This document shows positions 54,740 to 64,000 of a DNA stretch of 64,000 nucleotides, piece by piece (position 1 is the first letter of the stretch; the number at the start of each line of letters is the position of its first letter). Source of the stretch: Aliidiomarina sedimenti (lineage in GTDB: Bacteria; Pseudomonadota; Gammaproteobacteria; Enterobacterales; Alteromonadaceae); NCBI RefSeq assembly GCF_003986955.1, contig NZ_PIPN01000003.1, forward strand, positions 392,428 through 456,427, written 5' to 3'. The position numbers and the translations under genes are program-made. A model generated the notes under the pieces. The model had not been told where the DNA came from. It saw only the letters and a list, made by a program, of their open reading frames with translations, and did not search any database.

Positions 54740-54857
54740 TACAATTCGCCGCCCTTTTAATATGGGGACGTCTTTATAATGCTCGTTAAAAAGCAGAGTA
54801 AAGATGTGGGAGAGGGTCCAATTTGGGCCTGTAATTTAACTCAAGCGGAGCACTGAG
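54740..54857 (+). promoter_or_regulatory. spc operon promoter region and leader
   Basis: TACAAT at 54740-54745 with discriminator TCGCCGCCC is the likely -10; the -35 is weak. A second TATAAT occurs at 54775-54780. The leader holds a 25-codon open frame (54779-54856) that ends one base before the rplN ATG. In E. coli the spc promoter also lies directly before rplN. Confidence 0.6.
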
Positions 54858-55226
54858 ATGATCCAAATGCAAACTATGCTGGACGTTGCCGATAACTCCG
54901 GCGCGCGTAGCGTACAATGTATTAAGGTTCTAGGTGGTTCGCACCGCCGTTACGCTAACATTGGCGACATCATCAAAGTTACTGTCAAGGAAGCAATTCC
55001 TCGCGGTAAGGTGAAGAAAGGCGATGTAGTAAACGCGGTGGTCGTACGCACCCGGAAAGGCGTCCGTCGTCAAGACGGCTCTGTTATCCGTTTTGACCGC
55101 AACGCGGCTGTTTTGCTTAATGCAAATGAGCAGCCAATTGGTACTCGTATCTTTGGACCAGTGACTCGTGAACTACGCTCTGAGCAGTTCATGAAGATTG
55201 TTTCACTGGCGCCGGAAGTACTGTAA
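54858..55226 (+). CDS. rplN: 50S ribosomal protein L14
   Basis: The 122-residue L14 ([20 protein letters not shown], end [14 protein letters not shown]), on the 30S-facing surface of the large subunit. GCGGAG precedes the ATG. First gene of the spc operon. Confidence 0.97.
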   Translation: MIQMQTMLDVADNSGARSVQCIKVLGGSHRRYANIGDIIKVTVKEAIPRGKVKKGDVVNAVVVRTRKGVRRQDGSVIRFDRNAAVLLNANEQPIGTRIFGPVTRELRSEQFMKIVSLAPEVL

Positions 55227-55236
55227 GGAGTAAACA

Positions 55237-55551
55237 ATGGCGGCAAAAATTAAACGTGATGACGAAGTGGTAGTCCTGGCCGGTAAAGACAAAGGCAAGC
55301 GCGGTAAAGTGCTGTCTGTCTTAGCCGAGAAGGATCGTGTAATCGTTGAAGGTGTAAACCTGATCAAGAAACATCAGAAGCCAAATCCGGCTCTGAACCA
55401 GGCTGGTGGCATTATTGAAAAAGAAGCCTCCATTCATGTTTCTAACGTAGCGATTTTTAATCCAGCGACTGAAAAAGCAGATCGTGTTGGTTTCAAGATT
55501 GAAGACGGCAAAAAAGTCCGCACCTTCAAATCTAATAACGAAATCATTTAA
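55237..55551 (+). CDS. rplX: 50S ribosomal protein L24
   Basis: The 104-residue L24 with the KOW motif ([17 protein letters not shown]). An early assembly protein. AAGGAG precedes the ATG. Confidence 0.97.
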   Translation: MAAKIKRDDEVVVLAGKDKGKRGKVLSVLAEKDRVIVEGVNLIKKHQKPNPALNQAGGIIEKEASIHVSNVAIFNPATEKADRVGFKIEDGKKVRTFKSNNEII

Positions 55552-55570
55552 CTAAACATTGGAGTGTACG

Positions 55571-56116
55571 ATGGCGAAACTGCATGAACATTATAGAGAG
55601 ACTGTAGTTCCTGAGCTGATGAAACAGTTCGGCTACGACAGCGTCATGCAAGTCCCTCGGATTGAAAAAATCACCCTAAACATGGGTGTTGGTGAAGCAT
55701 TAACCGACAAAAAGATTCTCGATAACGCAGTAGCAGACCTGGAGGCCATTGCTGGCCAGAAAGTAGTTCGCACTGTTGCTCGTAAATCTGTTGCTGGCTT
55801 CAAAGTCCGTGAAGGCTTTCCGATTGGCTGTAAAGTAACTCTACGTGGCGAGAGAATGTGGGATTTCCTGCAGCGTTTGATTTCAATCGCAATTCCTCGT
55901 ATTCGTGACTTCCGTGGTCTGAACGCTAAGTCGTTCGATGGCCGTGGTAACTACAGCATGGGTGTCCGTGAACAAATTATCTTCCCTGAAGTTGACTACG
56001 ACAAGGTCGACAAGGTTAGAGGTTTGGACATCACTATCACCACTAATGCTGGGAATGACGAAGTAGCACGCGCACTGCTTGCTGCATTTGGCTTCCCATT
56101 CAAGAGTAAGGTGTAG
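55571..56116 (+). CDS. rplE: 50S ribosomal protein L5
   Basis: The 181-residue L5 ([17 protein letters not shown]), a 5S rRNA binder, with the conserved [13 protein letters not shown] [15 protein letters not shown] block. I chose ATG 55571 (GGAGTG upstream) over an in-frame start at 55559. Confidence 0.97.
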   Translation: MAKLHEHYRETVVPELMKQFGYDSVMQVPRIEKITLNMGVGEALTDKKILDNAVADLEAIAGQKVVRTVARKSVAGFKVREGFPIGCKVTLRGERMWDFLQRLISIAIPRIRDFRGLNAKSFDGRGNYSMGVREQIIFPEVDYDKVDKVRGLDITITTNAGNDEVARALLAAFGFPFKSKV

Positions 56117-56120
56117 AGTT

Positions 56121-56426
56121 ATGGCAAAAGTTTCAATGAAAATGCGGGAGCTCAAGCGTACTAAGCTTGTAGCGAAATACGCAGAGAAGCGCAGCGCACT
56201 GAAGGCAGTTATTTCTGATCCTTCATCATCAGACGAGCAACGTTGGGAAGCGGTTCTAGAGCTACAAAAGCTTCCTCGTGATTCCAGTCGAGCACGTCAG
56301 CGTAACCGCTGTAATGTGACTGGTCGTCCTCATGGTTTCCTTCGTAAATTCGGCATGAGCCGGATCAAGGTACGTGAGAAAGCAATGCGCGGTGAAATCC
56401 CTGGCTTGAAAAAAGCTAGCTGGTAA
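56121..56426 (+). CDS. rpsN: 30S ribosomal protein S14
   Basis: The 101-residue zinc-free type S14 ([17 protein letters not shown], end PGLKKASW). Only one Cys occurs in [12 protein letters not shown], so the C-x-x-C zinc ribbon is absent. It lies four bases after rplE. Confidence 0.97.
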   Translation: MAKVSMKMRELKRTKLVAKYAEKRSALKAVISDPSSSDEQRWEAVLELQKLPRDSSRARQRNRCNVTGRPHGFLRKFGMSRIKVREKAMRGEIPGLKKASW

Positions 56427-56452
56427 GCCACGAATCACGGGAGATAGCAAAT

Positions 56453-56845
56453 ATGAGCATGCAAGATCCAATTGCGGATATGTTCACTCGCATTCGCAAC
56501 GCGCAAGGTGCGAACAAGGTCGCCGTGACCATGCCAGCTTCTAAGCAAAAACAGGCGATTGCCAAAGTATTGCAAGAAGAAGGCTACATCACTGGCTTCG
56601 ACGTAGCAGAAGGCGCTAAGCCTGAGCTGACTATTGAATTGAAGTATTTCGAAGGCAAACCTGTCATCGAGTCAATTCAACGTGTTAGCCGTCCTGGTCT
56701 GCGTATCTATAAAAAGCGCAACGATTTACCATCAGTTATGGGTGGTTTAGGCGTTGCTGTGGTTTCAACTTCTAAAGGCTTAATGACCGATCGCGCCGCC
56801 CGTAAATCGGGTCTTGGTGGCGAAATCATCGGTTATGTAGCGTAA
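56453..56845 (+). CDS. rpsH: 30S ribosomal protein S8
   Basis: The 130-residue S8 ([33 protein letters not shown]). In E. coli it is the autogenous repressor of the spc operon, binding near rplE. GGGAG precedes the ATG at somewhat long spacing. Confidence 0.97.
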   Translation: MSMQDPIADMFTRIRNAQGANKVAVTMPASKQKQAIAKVLQEEGYITGFDVAEGAKPELTIELKYFEGKPVIESIQRVSRPGLRIYKKRNDLPSVMGGLGVAVVSTSKGLMTDRAARKSGLGGEIIGYVA

Positions 56846-56859
56846 CGGGGAGGTAGGAT

Positions 56860-57393
56860 ATGTCACGCGTTGCTAAAGCACCTGTCGCTATTCCTGCTGG
56901 CGTAGAAGTTACGTTACAGGGCCAGGAAGTAACCATTAAAGGTGCTAAAGGGTCATTGACCCGCGTTGTTAACGACGCTGTTGAAGTAACCAGTGCTGAC
57001 CAGCAGCTGACTTTCGCTCCACGCGAAGGTTTTGCAAATGGTTGGGCACAAGCTGGTACCGCTCGTGCAGTGTTGAACAACATGGTGCAAGGTGTCGCCC
57101 AAGGGTATGAGCGTAAGCTTTTACTGCAAGGTGTCGGTTACCGCGCACAAGCACAGGGTAAGAAATTAAACCTAAATTTAGGCTTCTCACATCCGGTCGA
57201 GTACGAAGTTCCAGAGGGTATTACTGTGGAATGTCCGACTCAGACTGAGATCGTAGTGAAAGGCGCAGACAAGCAGTTAGTTGGCCAGGTTGCCGCTAAC
57301 ATTCGCGCATATCGGAAACCAGAGCCTTATAAAGGCAAAGGTGTACGTTATGCCGATGAGCATGTGCGTCGTAAAGAAGCCAAGAAAAAGTAG
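56860..57393 (+). CDS. rplF: 50S ribosomal protein L6
   Basis: The 177-residue L6 ([17 protein letters not shown], end [20 protein letters not shown]), near the factor-binding site. GGGGAGG precedes the ATG. Confidence 0.97.
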   Translation: MSRVAKAPVAIPAGVEVTLQGQEVTIKGAKGSLTRVVNDAVEVTSADQQLTFAPREGFANGWAQAGTARAVLNNMVQGVAQGYERKLLLQGVGYRAQAQGKKLNLNLGFSHPVEYEVPEGITVECPTQTEIVVKGADKQLVGQVAANIRAYRKPEPYKGKGVRYADEHVRRKEAKKK

Positions 57394-57402
57394 GGTAGGA
57401 CG

Positions 57403-57756
57403 ATGGACAAGAGAACAGCTCGCTTACGTCGCGCCACTCGCGCTCGTAAAAAGATTCAAGAGTTGGGTGCAATGCGCCTTGTGGTTCACCGTACCCCACG
57501 GCACATTTACGCACAGCTGATTGCACCAAATGGTTCTGAAGTACTTGCGGCCGCTTCAACGGTTGAAAAAGCTATCGCCGAAGGCGTTGGCAAAACCGGT
57601 AATGTTGAAGCAGCTAAAGCAGTGGGTAAAGCCATTGCTGAGCGGGCAAAAGAAAAAGGCGTTGAGTCTGTATCTTTTGACCGTAGCGGGTTCAAGTACC
57701 ACGGTCGCGTTGCTGCACTGGCAGATGCTGCCCGTGAAGCAGGACTTCAGTTCTAG
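57403..57756 (+). CDS. rplR: 50S ribosomal protein L18
   Basis: The 117-residue L18 ([20 protein letters not shown], end [18 protein letters not shown]), a 5S rRNA binder. Normal length. Confidence 0.97.
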   Translation: MDKRTARLRRATRARKKIQELGAMRLVVHRTPRHIYAQLIAPNGSEVLAAASTVEKAIAEGVGKTGNVEAAKAVGKAIAERAKEKGVESVSFDRSGFKYHGRVAALADAAREAGLQF

Positions 57757-57765
57757 GAGACGAAC

Positions 57766-58266
57766 ATGGCAAATGTAGAAGCTCAAAACGGTGAGTTCAT
57801 GGAAAAGTTGATCACAGTTAACCGCGTATCAAAAGTGGTTAAAGGTGGTCGCATTTTCAGTTTCACCGCATTAACTGTGGTCGGAGATGGTCAGGGTAAA
57901 GTAGGTTTCGGTTACGGTAAGGCACGTGAAGTTCCTGCCGCTATCCAGAAAGCTATGGAAAAAGCACGTCGCAACATGGTGACTGTGCAGCTGAATGGGG
58001 ACACCCTTCAGCATCCTGTTAAAGGCCGTCACTCTGGTTCGCAGGTATTTATGAAGCCTGCCTCCGAAGGTACTGGTATCATCGCCGGTGGTGCGATGCG
58101 TGCAGTACTCGAAGTGGCTGGTGTTCACAACGTATTGTCTAAGGCATACGGCTCAACCAACCCGATCAACGTAGTCCGCGCTACGATCAAAGCCCTGGAA
58201 GCTATGAATTCTCCAGAGCAGATTGCTGCGAAACGTGGACTGCCTGTTGGTTCAATTGTGGGGTAA
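57766..58266 (+). CDS. rpsE: 30S ribosomal protein S5
   Basis: The 166-residue S5 with the double-stranded RNA-binding-like N-domain ([19 protein letters not shown]) and [19 protein letters not shown]. It helps decoding fidelity. GGAG precedes the ATG. Confidence 0.97.
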   Translation: MANVEAQNGEFMEKLITVNRVSKVVKGGRIFSFTALTVVGDGQGKVGFGYGKAREVPAAIQKAMEKARRNMVTVQLNGDTLQHPVKGRHSGSQVFMKPASEGTGIIAGGAMRAVLEVAGVHNVLSKAYGSTNPINVVRATIKALEAMNSPEQIAAKRGLPVGSIVG

Positions 58267-58273
58267 GTGAACA

Positions 58274-58456
58274 ATGGCTAAAAAGACAGTTAAAGTAACC
58301 CAAACTAAAAGTGCAATTGGGCGTTTGCCTAAGCACAAAGCGACTCTTCGCGGTTTAGGTTTACGTCGCATTAATCACACTGTTGAGCTGGAAGATACAG
58401 TTTCAGTTCGCGGTATGATTAACCAGGTAAATTACATGGTTAAGGTGGAGGGTTAA
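58274..58456 (+). CDS. rpmD: 50S ribosomal protein L30
   Basis: The 60-residue L30 ([20 protein letters not shown]). Normal length and position between rpsE and rplO. Confidence 0.96.
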   Translation: MAKKTVKVTQTKSAIGRLPKHKATLRGLGLRRINHTVELEDTVSVRGMINQVNYMVKVEG

Positions 58457-58459
58457 GAT

Positions 58460-58894
58460 ATGTTGTTGAATTCATTGACTCCTGCACCAGGCGCGAAAAC
58501 CTCTAAGAAGCGTGTAGGTCGCGGTATTGGTTCTGGCCTGGGTAAAACTGGTGGTCGTGGTCACAAGGGACAGAAGTCTCGCTCAGGTGGCAGCGTGAAA
58601 CCAGGTTTTGAAGGCGGCCAAATGCCAATTCAACGTCGTCTGCCTAAGTTCGGTTTTACCTCGCGTAAAGCGATGGTAACTGCTGAAGTAACTCTGGCAG
58701 AGTTGGCGAAAGTGAACGGTGATACTGCTTCTGTAGCAACGTTGAAAGAACTAGGTTTAATCAAAAAGAACATTCAGTTCGTGAAAGTGGTTAAGTCTGG
58801 CGAAATCAATCGTGCTATCACTGTTCAGGGTGTAAAGGTAACTAAAGGCGCGCGCGAAGCTATCGAAGCGGCCGGCGGTAAAATCGAAGGATAA
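58460..58894 (+). CDS. rplO: 50S ribosomal protein L15
   Basis: The 144-residue L15 ([38 protein letters not shown]). A late assembly protein with a Gly/Lys-rich N-terminal extension. Confidence 0.97.
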   Translation: MLLNSLTPAPGAKTSKKRVGRGIGSGLGKTGGRGHKGQKSRSGGSVKPGFEGGQMPIQRRLPKFGFTSRKAMVTAEVTLAELAKVNGDTASVATLKELGLIKKNIQFVKVVKSGEINRAITVQGVKVTKGAREAIEAAGGKIEG

Positions 58895-58901
58895 GAGATA
58901 A

Positions 58902-60230
58902 ATGGCTAAACCAGGATTGGAGAACTCCAGCGCAAAGGGCGGCTTGTCTGAGCTCAAATCGCGTTTGCTATTCGTGCTCGGTGCGATCATCGTGTTCCGT
59001 GCTGGCTCTTTTGTGCCTATTCCTGGTATAGATGCCGCCGTTCTGGCTGAACTCTTTTCCCAGCAACAGGACACCATCGTGGCCATGTTTAACATGTTCT
59101 CTGGTGGTGCTCTGGAGCGAGCTTCCATACTCGCGTTGGGAATTATGCCGTACATTTCGGCCTCGATTATTATGCAGCTGTTAACTGTGGTTCATCCAAA
59201 GTTGGCAGAGCTTAAGAAAGAGGGCGAAGCTGGACGACGTAAGATCAGTCAGTATACGCGTTGGGGTACGTTAGTACTTGCTACGTTCCAGTCAATTGGT
59301 ATCGCGACCGGTTTACCAAACCTGATGCCAGGTTTGGTTATTGATCCGGGTTTTGCGTTTTACTTTACTGCGGTTGTTTCTCTGGTTACTGGTACCATGT
59401 TCTTAATGTGGTTAGGTGAACAGATTACCGAGCGTGGGATTGGAAACGGTATCTCAATTATCATCTTTGCCGGGATTGTCGCTGGCCTGCCGTCTGCTAT
59501 CGGTCAAACGATTGAGCAGGCACGTCAAGGCGATTTGAATGTCTTACTGCTGTTTTTAATTGCCGTAATTATTCTGGCCATCACTTATTTTGTAGTATTT
59601 GTTGAGCGCGGACAGCGTCGCATTGTGGTAAACTATGCGAAACGCCAGCAAGGCCGTAAGGTTTTTGCCGCACAAAGCTCGCATCTGCCGCTTAAAGTGA
59701 ATATGGCTGGTGTAATTCCGCCAATTTTTGCATCGAGTATTATTCTGTTTCCAGGTACAATAGCGACCTGGTTTGGACAGGGTGACACTGGTATTGCGAA
59801 TATTCTTCAGGAAGTAGCGTTAACGCTATCACCTGGACAACCGCTTTACGTGATGCTGTATGCAGCCGCGATCATCTTTTTCTGTTTCTTCTATACTGCG
59901 TTGGTATTTAACCCTCGCGATACAGCAGATAACCTGAAGAAGTCTGGTGCGTTCATTCCGGGTATTCGCCCAGGTGAGCAAACCTCGCGTTATATCGATA
60001 AAGTAATGACTCGTCTGACACTCGCAGGTGCGTTGTACATTACCTTTATTTGTTTGGTTCCTGAATTCATGATGATTGCGTGGAACGTTCAGTTCTACTT
60101 CGGCGGTACATCTTTGCTGATTATCGTCATCGTGATCATGGATTTCATGGCACAGGTACAAACTCACATGATGTCTCATCAATATGAGTCTGTGCTGAAG
60201 AAAGCGAATCTTAAAGGCTACGGCCGATAA
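58902..60230 (+). CDS. secY: Protein translocase subunit SecY
   Basis: The 442-residue channel subunit of SecYEG with ten transmembrane helices. Recognisable segments: [20 protein letters not shown] [20 protein letters not shown], the plug region [22 protein letters not shown], the cytosolic loop [21 protein letters not shown], and GIRPGEQTS. It sits between rplO and rpmJ as usual. Confidence 0.97.
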   Translation: MAKPGLENSSAKGGLSELKSRLLFVLGAIIVFRAGSFVPIPGIDAAVLAELFSQQQDTIVAMFNMFSGGALERASILALGIMPYISASIIMQLLTVVHPKLAELKKEGEAGRRKISQYTRWGTLVLATFQSIGIATGLPNLMPGLVIDPGFAFYFTAVVSLVTGTMFLMWLGEQITERGIGNGISIIIFAGIVAGLPSAIGQTIEQARQGDLNVLLLFLIAVIILAITYFVVFVERGQRRIVVNYAKRQQGRKVFAAQSSHLPLKVNMAGVIPPIFASSIILFPGTIATWFGQGDTGIANILQEVALTLSPGQPLYVMLYAAAIIFFCFFYTALVFNPRDTADNLKKSGAFIPGIRPGEQTSRYIDKVMTRLTLAGALYITFICLVPEFMMIAWNVQFYFGGTSLLIIVIVIMDFMAQVQTHMMSHQYESVLKKANLKGYGR

Positions 60231-60254
60231 GTTCGCGCGTTACGGAGAGTAGCA

Positions 60255-60368
60255 ATGAAAGTTCGTGCTTCCGTTAAGAAGATCTGCCGTAACTGTAAGG
60301 TTATCCGTCGCAACGGTGTTGTACGTGTAATCTGCAGTGACCCTAAGCATAAGCAACGGCAGGGTTAA
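60255..60368 (+). CDS. rpmJ: 50S ribosomal protein L36
   Basis: The 37-residue L36 ([20 protein letters not shown], end DPKHKQRQG). The zinc ligands Cys11, Cys14, Cys27 and His32 are all present, so this is the zinc-binding form. GGAGAG precedes the ATG. Confidence 0.95.
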   Translation: MKVRASVKKICRNCKVIRRNGVVRVICSDPKHKQRQG

Positions 60369-60382
60369 GTAAGTGAATCGGT

Positions 60383-60416
60383 CCAGTGCCTAATGGCACT
60401 GGGCTCGGTTTTTATT
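60383..60416 (+). terminator. Hairpin with T tract after rpmJ
   Basis: An 8-bp perfect stem CCAGTGCC/GGCACTGG (60383-60390 with 60395-60402) with a TAAT loop is followed, after six bases, by TTTTTATTT. It may end part of the spc transcripts or act as a partial terminator before the alpha operon. Confidence 0.6.
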
Positions 60417-60425
60417 TGCATTGAG

Positions 60426-60493
60426 TCAATCGGTTGAGTATCCTAACGGGCTTTTTACCCGATGACCCTTTAACTATAGGAGATGTGTTAGTG
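60426..60493 (+). promoter_or_regulatory. Alpha operon leader, S4-binding ribosome-site element
   Basis: The segment GAGTATCCTAACGGGC, then TTTTTACCCGATG, runs through the AGGAG ribosome site to the GTG start of rpsM. It strongly resembles the E. coli alpha operon leader (GAGTATCCTGAAAACGGGC and on), where S4 binds a nested pseudoknot and represses translation of rpsM. The same control is therefore likely here. Confidence 0.8.
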
Positions 60494-60847
60494 GCCCGTA
60501 TCGCTGGCATTAACGTCCCTGACAATAAGCATGCAGTCATTGCATTGACTTCGATTTATGGTGTAGGCCGTACTCGTTCGAAGGCAATCCTTGCAACGAC
60601 TGGTATCGCAGAAACCACTAAAATTGGTTCTTTGTCAGAAGAACAACTGGATCAACTTCGTGAAGCTGTTGCCGTCTACTCTGTAGAAGGCGATTTACGT
60701 CGTGAAGTTTCTATGAATATCAAGCGTTTGATGGACCTCGGTTGTTACCGTGGCCTTCGTCATCGTCGTAGCTTACCTCTTCGTGGACAGCGTACTAAAA
60801 CAAACGCTCGTACTCGTAAAGGTCCGCGTAAACCAATCCGTAAATAA
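60491..60847 (+). CDS. rpsM: 30S ribosomal protein S13
   Basis: The 118-residue S13 ([20 protein letters not shown], end [12 protein letters not shown]) in the 30S head. It starts with GTG, as in E. coli, with AGGAG nine bases upstream. An open frame reaching back to 60434 crosses the regulatory leader and is not used. Confidence 0.96.
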   Translation: MARIAGINVPDNKHAVIALTSIYGVGRTRSKAILATTGIAETTKIGSLSEEQLDQLREAVAVYSVEGDLRREVSMNIKRLMDLGCYRGLRHRRSLPLRGQRTKTNARTRKGPRKPIRK

Positions 60848-60861
60848 GGGGGAATTGAGCA

Positions 60862-61251
60862 ATGGCTAAGCAACCTACTCGTTCTCGGAAACGCGTTAAA
60901 AAGCAAGTCGCCGATGGCATGGCTCATATCCATGCTTCTTTCAATAACACCATTATCACTATTACCGATCGTCAGGGCAACGCTCTGTCGTGGGCAACCT
61001 CAGGCGGCTCAGGCTTCCGTGGTTCGCGTAAATCTACACCGTTTGCTGCCCAGGTAGCTGCGGAACGTGCTGGTGAAATGGCGAAGGAATACGGCGTTAA
61101 GAATTTAGAAGTGTTTGTGAAGGGCCCAGGTCCAGGTCGTGAATCATCGATTCGTGCTCTGAACGCTGTTGGTTATAAAATCACTAACATTACTGACGTG
61201 ACACCGATTCCTCACAACGGTTGTCGTCCGCCTAAGAAACGTCGCGTTTAA
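60862..61251 (+). CDS. rpsK: 30S ribosomal protein S11
   Basis: The 129-residue S11 ([20 protein letters not shown], end PPKKRRV), on the 30S platform. GGGGGA precedes the ATG. Confidence 0.97.
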   Translation: MAKQPTRSRKRVKKQVADGMAHIHASFNNTIITITDRQGNALSWATSGGSGFRGSRKSTPFAAQVAAERAGEMAKEYGVKNLEVFVKGPGPGRESSIRALNAVGYKITNITDVTPIPHNGCRPPKKRRV

Positions 61252-61281
61252 TTGGCGTGAAACGATAGTTGGAGAAAGAAG

Positions 61282-61902
61282 ATGGCTAGATATTTGGGTC
61301 CAAAACTCAAACTGAGTCGTCGCGAAGGAACCGATTTGTTCCTGAAAAGCGGCGTTCGCGCAATTGACACCAAGTGTAAGTTAGAAACTGCACCTGGTCA
61401 GCACGGTGCCCGTCGCGGTCGCCTGTCTGACTACGGCGTTCAGTTACGCGAAAAGCAAAAAGTACGTCGTATGTTCGGCGTGTTAGAAAAGCAGTTCCGT
61501 AATTACTACAAGGAAGCTGCACGTATCAAAGGCAATACAGGTGAGAACCTACTGCAATTGCTTGAGCAGCGTCTTGACAATGTTGTGTACCGTATGGGCT
61601 TTGCAACAACTCGTGCGGAAGCGCGTCAGTTGGTCAGCCATAAAGCTGTAGTCGTTAACGGTCAAGTGGTCAACATTCCTTCATTTAACGTGAAGCCAGA
61701 AGATGTTGTCAGCATTCGTGAGAAAGCTAAAAAGCAGGCACGAATTGCAGCGGCCCTTGAGTTGGCAGAGCAACGTGAAAAGCCAACTTGGGTTGAAGTA
61801 GATAATAAAGCAATGGAAGGGACTTTTAAGCGTCTTCCAGAGCGTACAGATTTATCTGCTGAAATTAACGAACAGTTGATCGTAGAGCTTTACTCTAAGT
61901 AA
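61282..61902 (+). CDS. rpsD: 30S ribosomal protein S4
   Basis: The 206-residue S4 ([20 protein letters not shown]) with its S4 RNA-binding domain ([20 protein letters not shown]). A primary 16S binder and likely repressor of this operon. Confidence 0.97.
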   Translation: MARYLGPKLKLSRREGTDLFLKSGVRAIDTKCKLETAPGQHGARRGRLSDYGVQLREKQKVRRMFGVLEKQFRNYYKEAARIKGNTGENLLQLLEQRLDNVVYRMGFATTRAEARQLVSHKAVVVNGQVVNIPSFNVKPEDVVSIREKAKKQARIAAALELAEQREKPTWVEVDNKAMEGTFKRLPERTDLSAEINEQLIVELYSK

Positions 61903-61927
61903 GGCTTAAGCATAAAGAGAGGACACA

Positions 61928-62917
61928 ATGCAGGGTTCTGTAACCGAATTTTTAAAACCAAGGTTAGTAGATATTGAACAAGTCGGCGCCAACCATGCCA
62001 AGGTAACCCTTGAGCCGTTGGAGCGCGGATTTGGTCACACGCTAGGAAATGCGCTGCGTCGTATTTTGCTCTCTTCGATGCCCGGTTGTGCGGTCACGGA
62101 AGTTGAGATTGACGGCGTGCAGCATGAATACAGCACGAAAGAGGGTATTCAGGAAGACATTATTGAAATCCTGCTTAACCTTAAAGGCCTTGCCGTTAAA
62201 ATGGACGGCAAAAACGAGGCTACGTTGACCTTGACTAAATCCGGCGCAGGTCCTGTACTTGCAGGCGACATCACCACTGACGGTGACGTTGAAGTCTGTA
62301 ATCCACAGCACGTTATCTGTACTTTGACTGGCGACACTGAAGTGTCAATGCGAATCAAGGTAGAGAAAGGTCGTGGTTATGTGCCTGCGAATACTCGTTA
62401 TAATGACGAGGATGAAGATCGTCCAATCGGCCGCTTGCTGGTTGATGCTTCTTTCAGCCCTGTTGAGCGTATCGCATATACAGTGGATTCAGCGCGTGTT
62501 GAACAGCGCACTGACCTGGACAAGCTTGTGATCGATATGGAGACCAATGGTACTCTAGATCCAGAAGAAGCTATCCGTCGTGCTGCGACTATCCTGGCTG
62601 AACAGTTGGAAGCTTTTGTCGAACTACGCGACATGAGTGAACCAGAAGAGAAAGAAGAGAAACCAGAATTCGATCCAATCTTGCTGCGTCCAGTCGATGA
62701 CTTGGAACTGACAGTTCGTTCAGCGAACTGCCTGAAAGCAGAAGCGATTCAATACATTGGTGACCTCGTACAACGTACCGAAGTGGAGCTGTTAAAAACT
62801 CCTAACTTAGGTAAGAAATCGTTAACTGAAATCAAAGACGTTTTGGCGTCGCGTGGTCTGTCTCTGGGTATGCGCCTGGAAAACTGGCCGCCGGCTAGCC
62901 TGATCGACAACGATTAA
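61928..62917 (+). CDS. rpoA: DNA-directed RNA polymerase subunit alpha
   Basis: The 329-residue alpha subunit. The N-terminal dimer/assembly domain ([20 protein letters not shown]) and the C-terminal domain ([40 protein letters not shown]) are both complete, including the residues that contact UP elements and activators (R and NCLKAE region). GAGAGG precedes the ATG. Confidence 0.98.
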   Translation: MQGSVTEFLKPRLVDIEQVGANHAKVTLEPLERGFGHTLGNALRRILLSSMPGCAVTEVEIDGVQHEYSTKEGIQEDIIEILLNLKGLAVKMDGKNEATLTLTKSGAGPVLAGDITTDGDVEVCNPQHVICTLTGDTEVSMRIKVEKGRGYVPANTRYNDEDEDRPIGRLLVDASFSPVERIAYTVDSARVEQRTDLDKLVIDMETNGTLDPEEAIRRAATILAEQLEAFVELRDMSEPEEKEEKPEFDPILLRPVDDLELTVRSANCLKAEAIQYIGDLVQRTEVELLKTPNLGKKSLTEIKDVLASRGLSLGMRLENWPPASLIDND

Positions 62918-62972
62918 TCGTTCGTACCAGGTATAACCTTGGTATAGAGTTTTATTTAGAAGGGTATAGGTT

Positions 62973-63371
62973 ATGCGCCATCGTAAGAGTGGTCGTCAAC
63001 TCAACCGTAACAGCAGTCATCGTCAAGCGATGTTCCGCAATATGGCTAGTTCGTTAGTGCGCCACGAAGTTATTAAAACTACGTTGCCAAAAGCTAAAGA
63101 ATTACGCCGCGTTATCGAGCCTTTGATCACATTGGCAAAAGAAGACAGCGTTGCAAATCGCCGTCTGGCTTTCGCACGTACACGTGATAAAGAAGTAGTA
63201 GGTAAGCTGTTCAACGATTTAGGTCCACGCTATTCAGAGCGTCCAGGTGGATACACACGTATTATGAAGTGTGGTTTCCGTACTGGTGACACAGCGCCTA
63301 TGGCGTACGTCGAGTTAGTTGACCGTCCAGAAGTTGAAGAAGAAGCTGTTGTAGAAGCAGCTGAAGAATAA
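62973..63371 (+). CDS. rplQ: 50S ribosomal protein L17
   Basis: The 132-residue L17 ([20 protein letters not shown]) with an acidic tail. Last gene of the alpha operon, followed by a strong terminator. Confidence 0.97.
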   Translation: MRHRKSGRQLNRNSSHRQAMFRNMASSLVRHEVIKTTLPKAKELRRVIEPLITLAKEDSVANRRLAFARTRDKEVVGKLFNDLGPRYSERPGGYTRIMKCGFRTGDTAPMAYVELVDRPEVEEEAVVEAAEE

Positions 63372-63388
63372 GGTTTAGGCTTTATTCA

Positions 63389-63421
63389 TAAAAAACGGGG
63401 TCCTTGTGACCCCGTTTTTTT
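63389..63421 (+). terminator. Terminator of the alpha operon
   Basis: A stem ACGGGGTC/GACCCCGT (63395-63402 with 63408-63415), extended by an A/T foot, with a CTTGT loop and a T run through 63421. Confidence 0.95.
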
Positions 63422-63667
63422 ATGTCTATGGTTTTAGTTCTGAATAGGTAATTGTGGATAGAGCTAATGAAAGTGCGCTGGAGCATCCTTGCAGCGCGCA
63501 ACATCCATGTTTTATTAATGTTACATGTATACTTGCTCTTAGCCAGACTTATTTGCTCATTTTTTAAACGATTAGCCAATGTCGTACAAAATGAGTTTAA
63601 TTATTGGTCGTTTTGGGTGAATTTTATTCGTTCGATCCTGTTTATTGGAAAAAGATCCAAAAAGGGG
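63422..63667. other. Spacer upstream of the rRNA promoters
   Basis: Part of the 629-base gene-free end of the window. It is AT-rich, as expected for UP-element and Fis-site regions of rRNA promoters. Open frames within it (63452-63694 plus, 63601-63936 minus) cross the promoters and are not credible genes. Confidence 0.5.
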
Positions 63668-63695
63668 TTGCGCGCAGCGAGAAGATCTCTATAAT
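63668..63695 (+). promoter_or_regulatory. rRNA operon promoter P1
   Basis: TTGCGC at 63668-63673 and a perfect TATAAT at 63690-63695 with 16-base spacing and the GC-rich discriminator TCGCCTCC, the layout of growth-rate-controlled rrn P1 promoters. A-tracts lie just upstream. Confidence 0.85.
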
Positions 63696-63814
63696 TCGCC
63701 TCCGTTGTCAGGGCACATTGAGCGCACAGACAACCCTTGAAGCTCCTGAGTTCATTATGAATTAGTCGAGCACAAGGGCTGAAGAAAAAGTTCAAAATTC
63801 TTAATGAATGGGGC

Positions 63815-63842
63815 TTGACTTCAGTAACCGGAAGCGTAGAAT
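63815..63842 (+). promoter_or_regulatory. rRNA operon promoter P2
   Basis: TTGACT at 63815-63820 and TAGAAT at 63837-63842 with 16-base spacing, about 147 bases after P1, similar to E. coli rrn P1-P2 spacing. Confidence 0.85.
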
Positions 63843-64000
63843 GCGCATCCCTGCTACGGCAAAAGTCGTACGCAACGTTCTTTAACAATCTATCAAAGCC
63901 AAGCAATCTGTGTGGGCACTTACATTGATTGAGCAACTTAAAAAGCTACTTCGGTAGCAGATCTCAACCACAGGCTTGTCCTGCAGGTAGGGTCAAAATT
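63843..64000 (+). other. rRNA operon leader with boxA antitermination site
   Basis: GTTCTTTAACAAT at 63877-63889 is a boxA-like site (E. coli leader: GCTCTTTAACAAT), followed by CAATCTGTGTGGGCACT at 63904-63920, a sequence also found before 16S genes in enterobacteria and vibrios. NusB/S10 binding here would protect rRNA transcription. The final bases AAATT match the usual 5' end of 16S rRNA in this group, so the 16S gene probably begins at the right edge; this cannot be confirmed here. Confidence 0.8.

Noticed and set aside
60434..60490. N-terminal extension of rpsM to 60434
   Set aside because: This stretch is the alpha operon regulatory leader; the S13 family start fits the GTG at 60491 with AGGAG upstream.
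63452..63936. Open frames over the rRNA promoter region on both strands
   Set aside because: They overlap clear P1 and P2 promoters and the leader, and have no family resemblance.

Overview
This window is about 64 kb of chromosomal housekeeping DNA from a gammaproteobacterium. Gene content, gene order (ygiF-like/glnE, tolC/nudF/yqiB/parE/parC, valS-holC-pepA/lptFG, rnr-rlmB/rpsF-priB-rpsR-rplI/dnaB-alr, zur/dusA, S10-spc-alpha) and protein sequences resemble the marine Alteromonadales. The flagellar/chemotaxis-type signalling genes and the proline and peptide catabolism genes suggest Idiomarinaceae (Idiomarina, Pseudidiomarina or Aliidiomarina). That family-level placement is my inference from resemblance; no search was run. 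Genes are dense, mostly in short operons. No CRISPR array, transposase, integrase or phage gene is visible.

Layout. 1-3.5 kb: 5' end of upp and a short bifunctional proline-catabolic putA (minus). 3.7-7.2 kb: CYTH triphosphatase and glnE (plus). 7.2-10.5 kb: lpxL-type acyltransferase, uppP and tolC (minus), an envelope group. 10.7-17.3 kb: nudF, yqiB, parE, parC, plsC, rraB (plus). 17.4-22.2 kb: valS, holC, pepA (minus). 22.4-24.6 kb: lptF-lptG, the LPS exporter permeases. 24.6-27 kb: an RDD membrane protein, tRNA-Leu(CAA), and an AT-rich islet with a lipoprotein and a DUF805 protein. 27-33 kb: ferredoxin/flavodoxin-NADP reductase, then a signalling cluster of two chemoreceptor-like proteins, a PAS-GGDEF diguanylate cyclase and a REC-CheC-type response regulator. 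33-36 kb: aldo/keto reductase and a DUF885 lipoprotein. 36-44 kb: rnr, rlmB, a small membrane protein, rpsF-priB-rpsR-rplI, dnaB, alr. 44-48 kb: cheX-like gene, zur, dusA, a pair of unknown small genes behind a sigma-54-like promoter, and an M19 dipeptidase.

48-63.4 kb holds the S10, spc and alpha ribosomal protein operons (rpsJ to rplQ), with secY, rpmJ and rpoA in their usual places. The S10 and spc blocks are separated by an outer-membrane porin-like gene with its own promoter and terminators. From 63.4 kb to the end lie tandem rRNA promoters and an antitermination leader, so an rRNA operon follows and its 16S gene probably begins at or just past the right edge.

The points that most merit a second look are: (1) the sigma-54-type promoter and two translationally coupled small genes (88 and 44 codons, the second a single-span membrane peptide) directly after dusA, where enterobacteria carry the sigma-54-dependent gene pspG; (2) the porin gene inside the S10-spc junction; (3) a 16-bp perfect inverted repeat between parC and plsC; (4) the AT-rich islet next to tRNA-Leu; (5) the REC-CheC/PAS-GGDEF pair and the neighbouring unusual chemoreceptors; and (6) a shared -10/discriminator sequence at three growth-related promoters.
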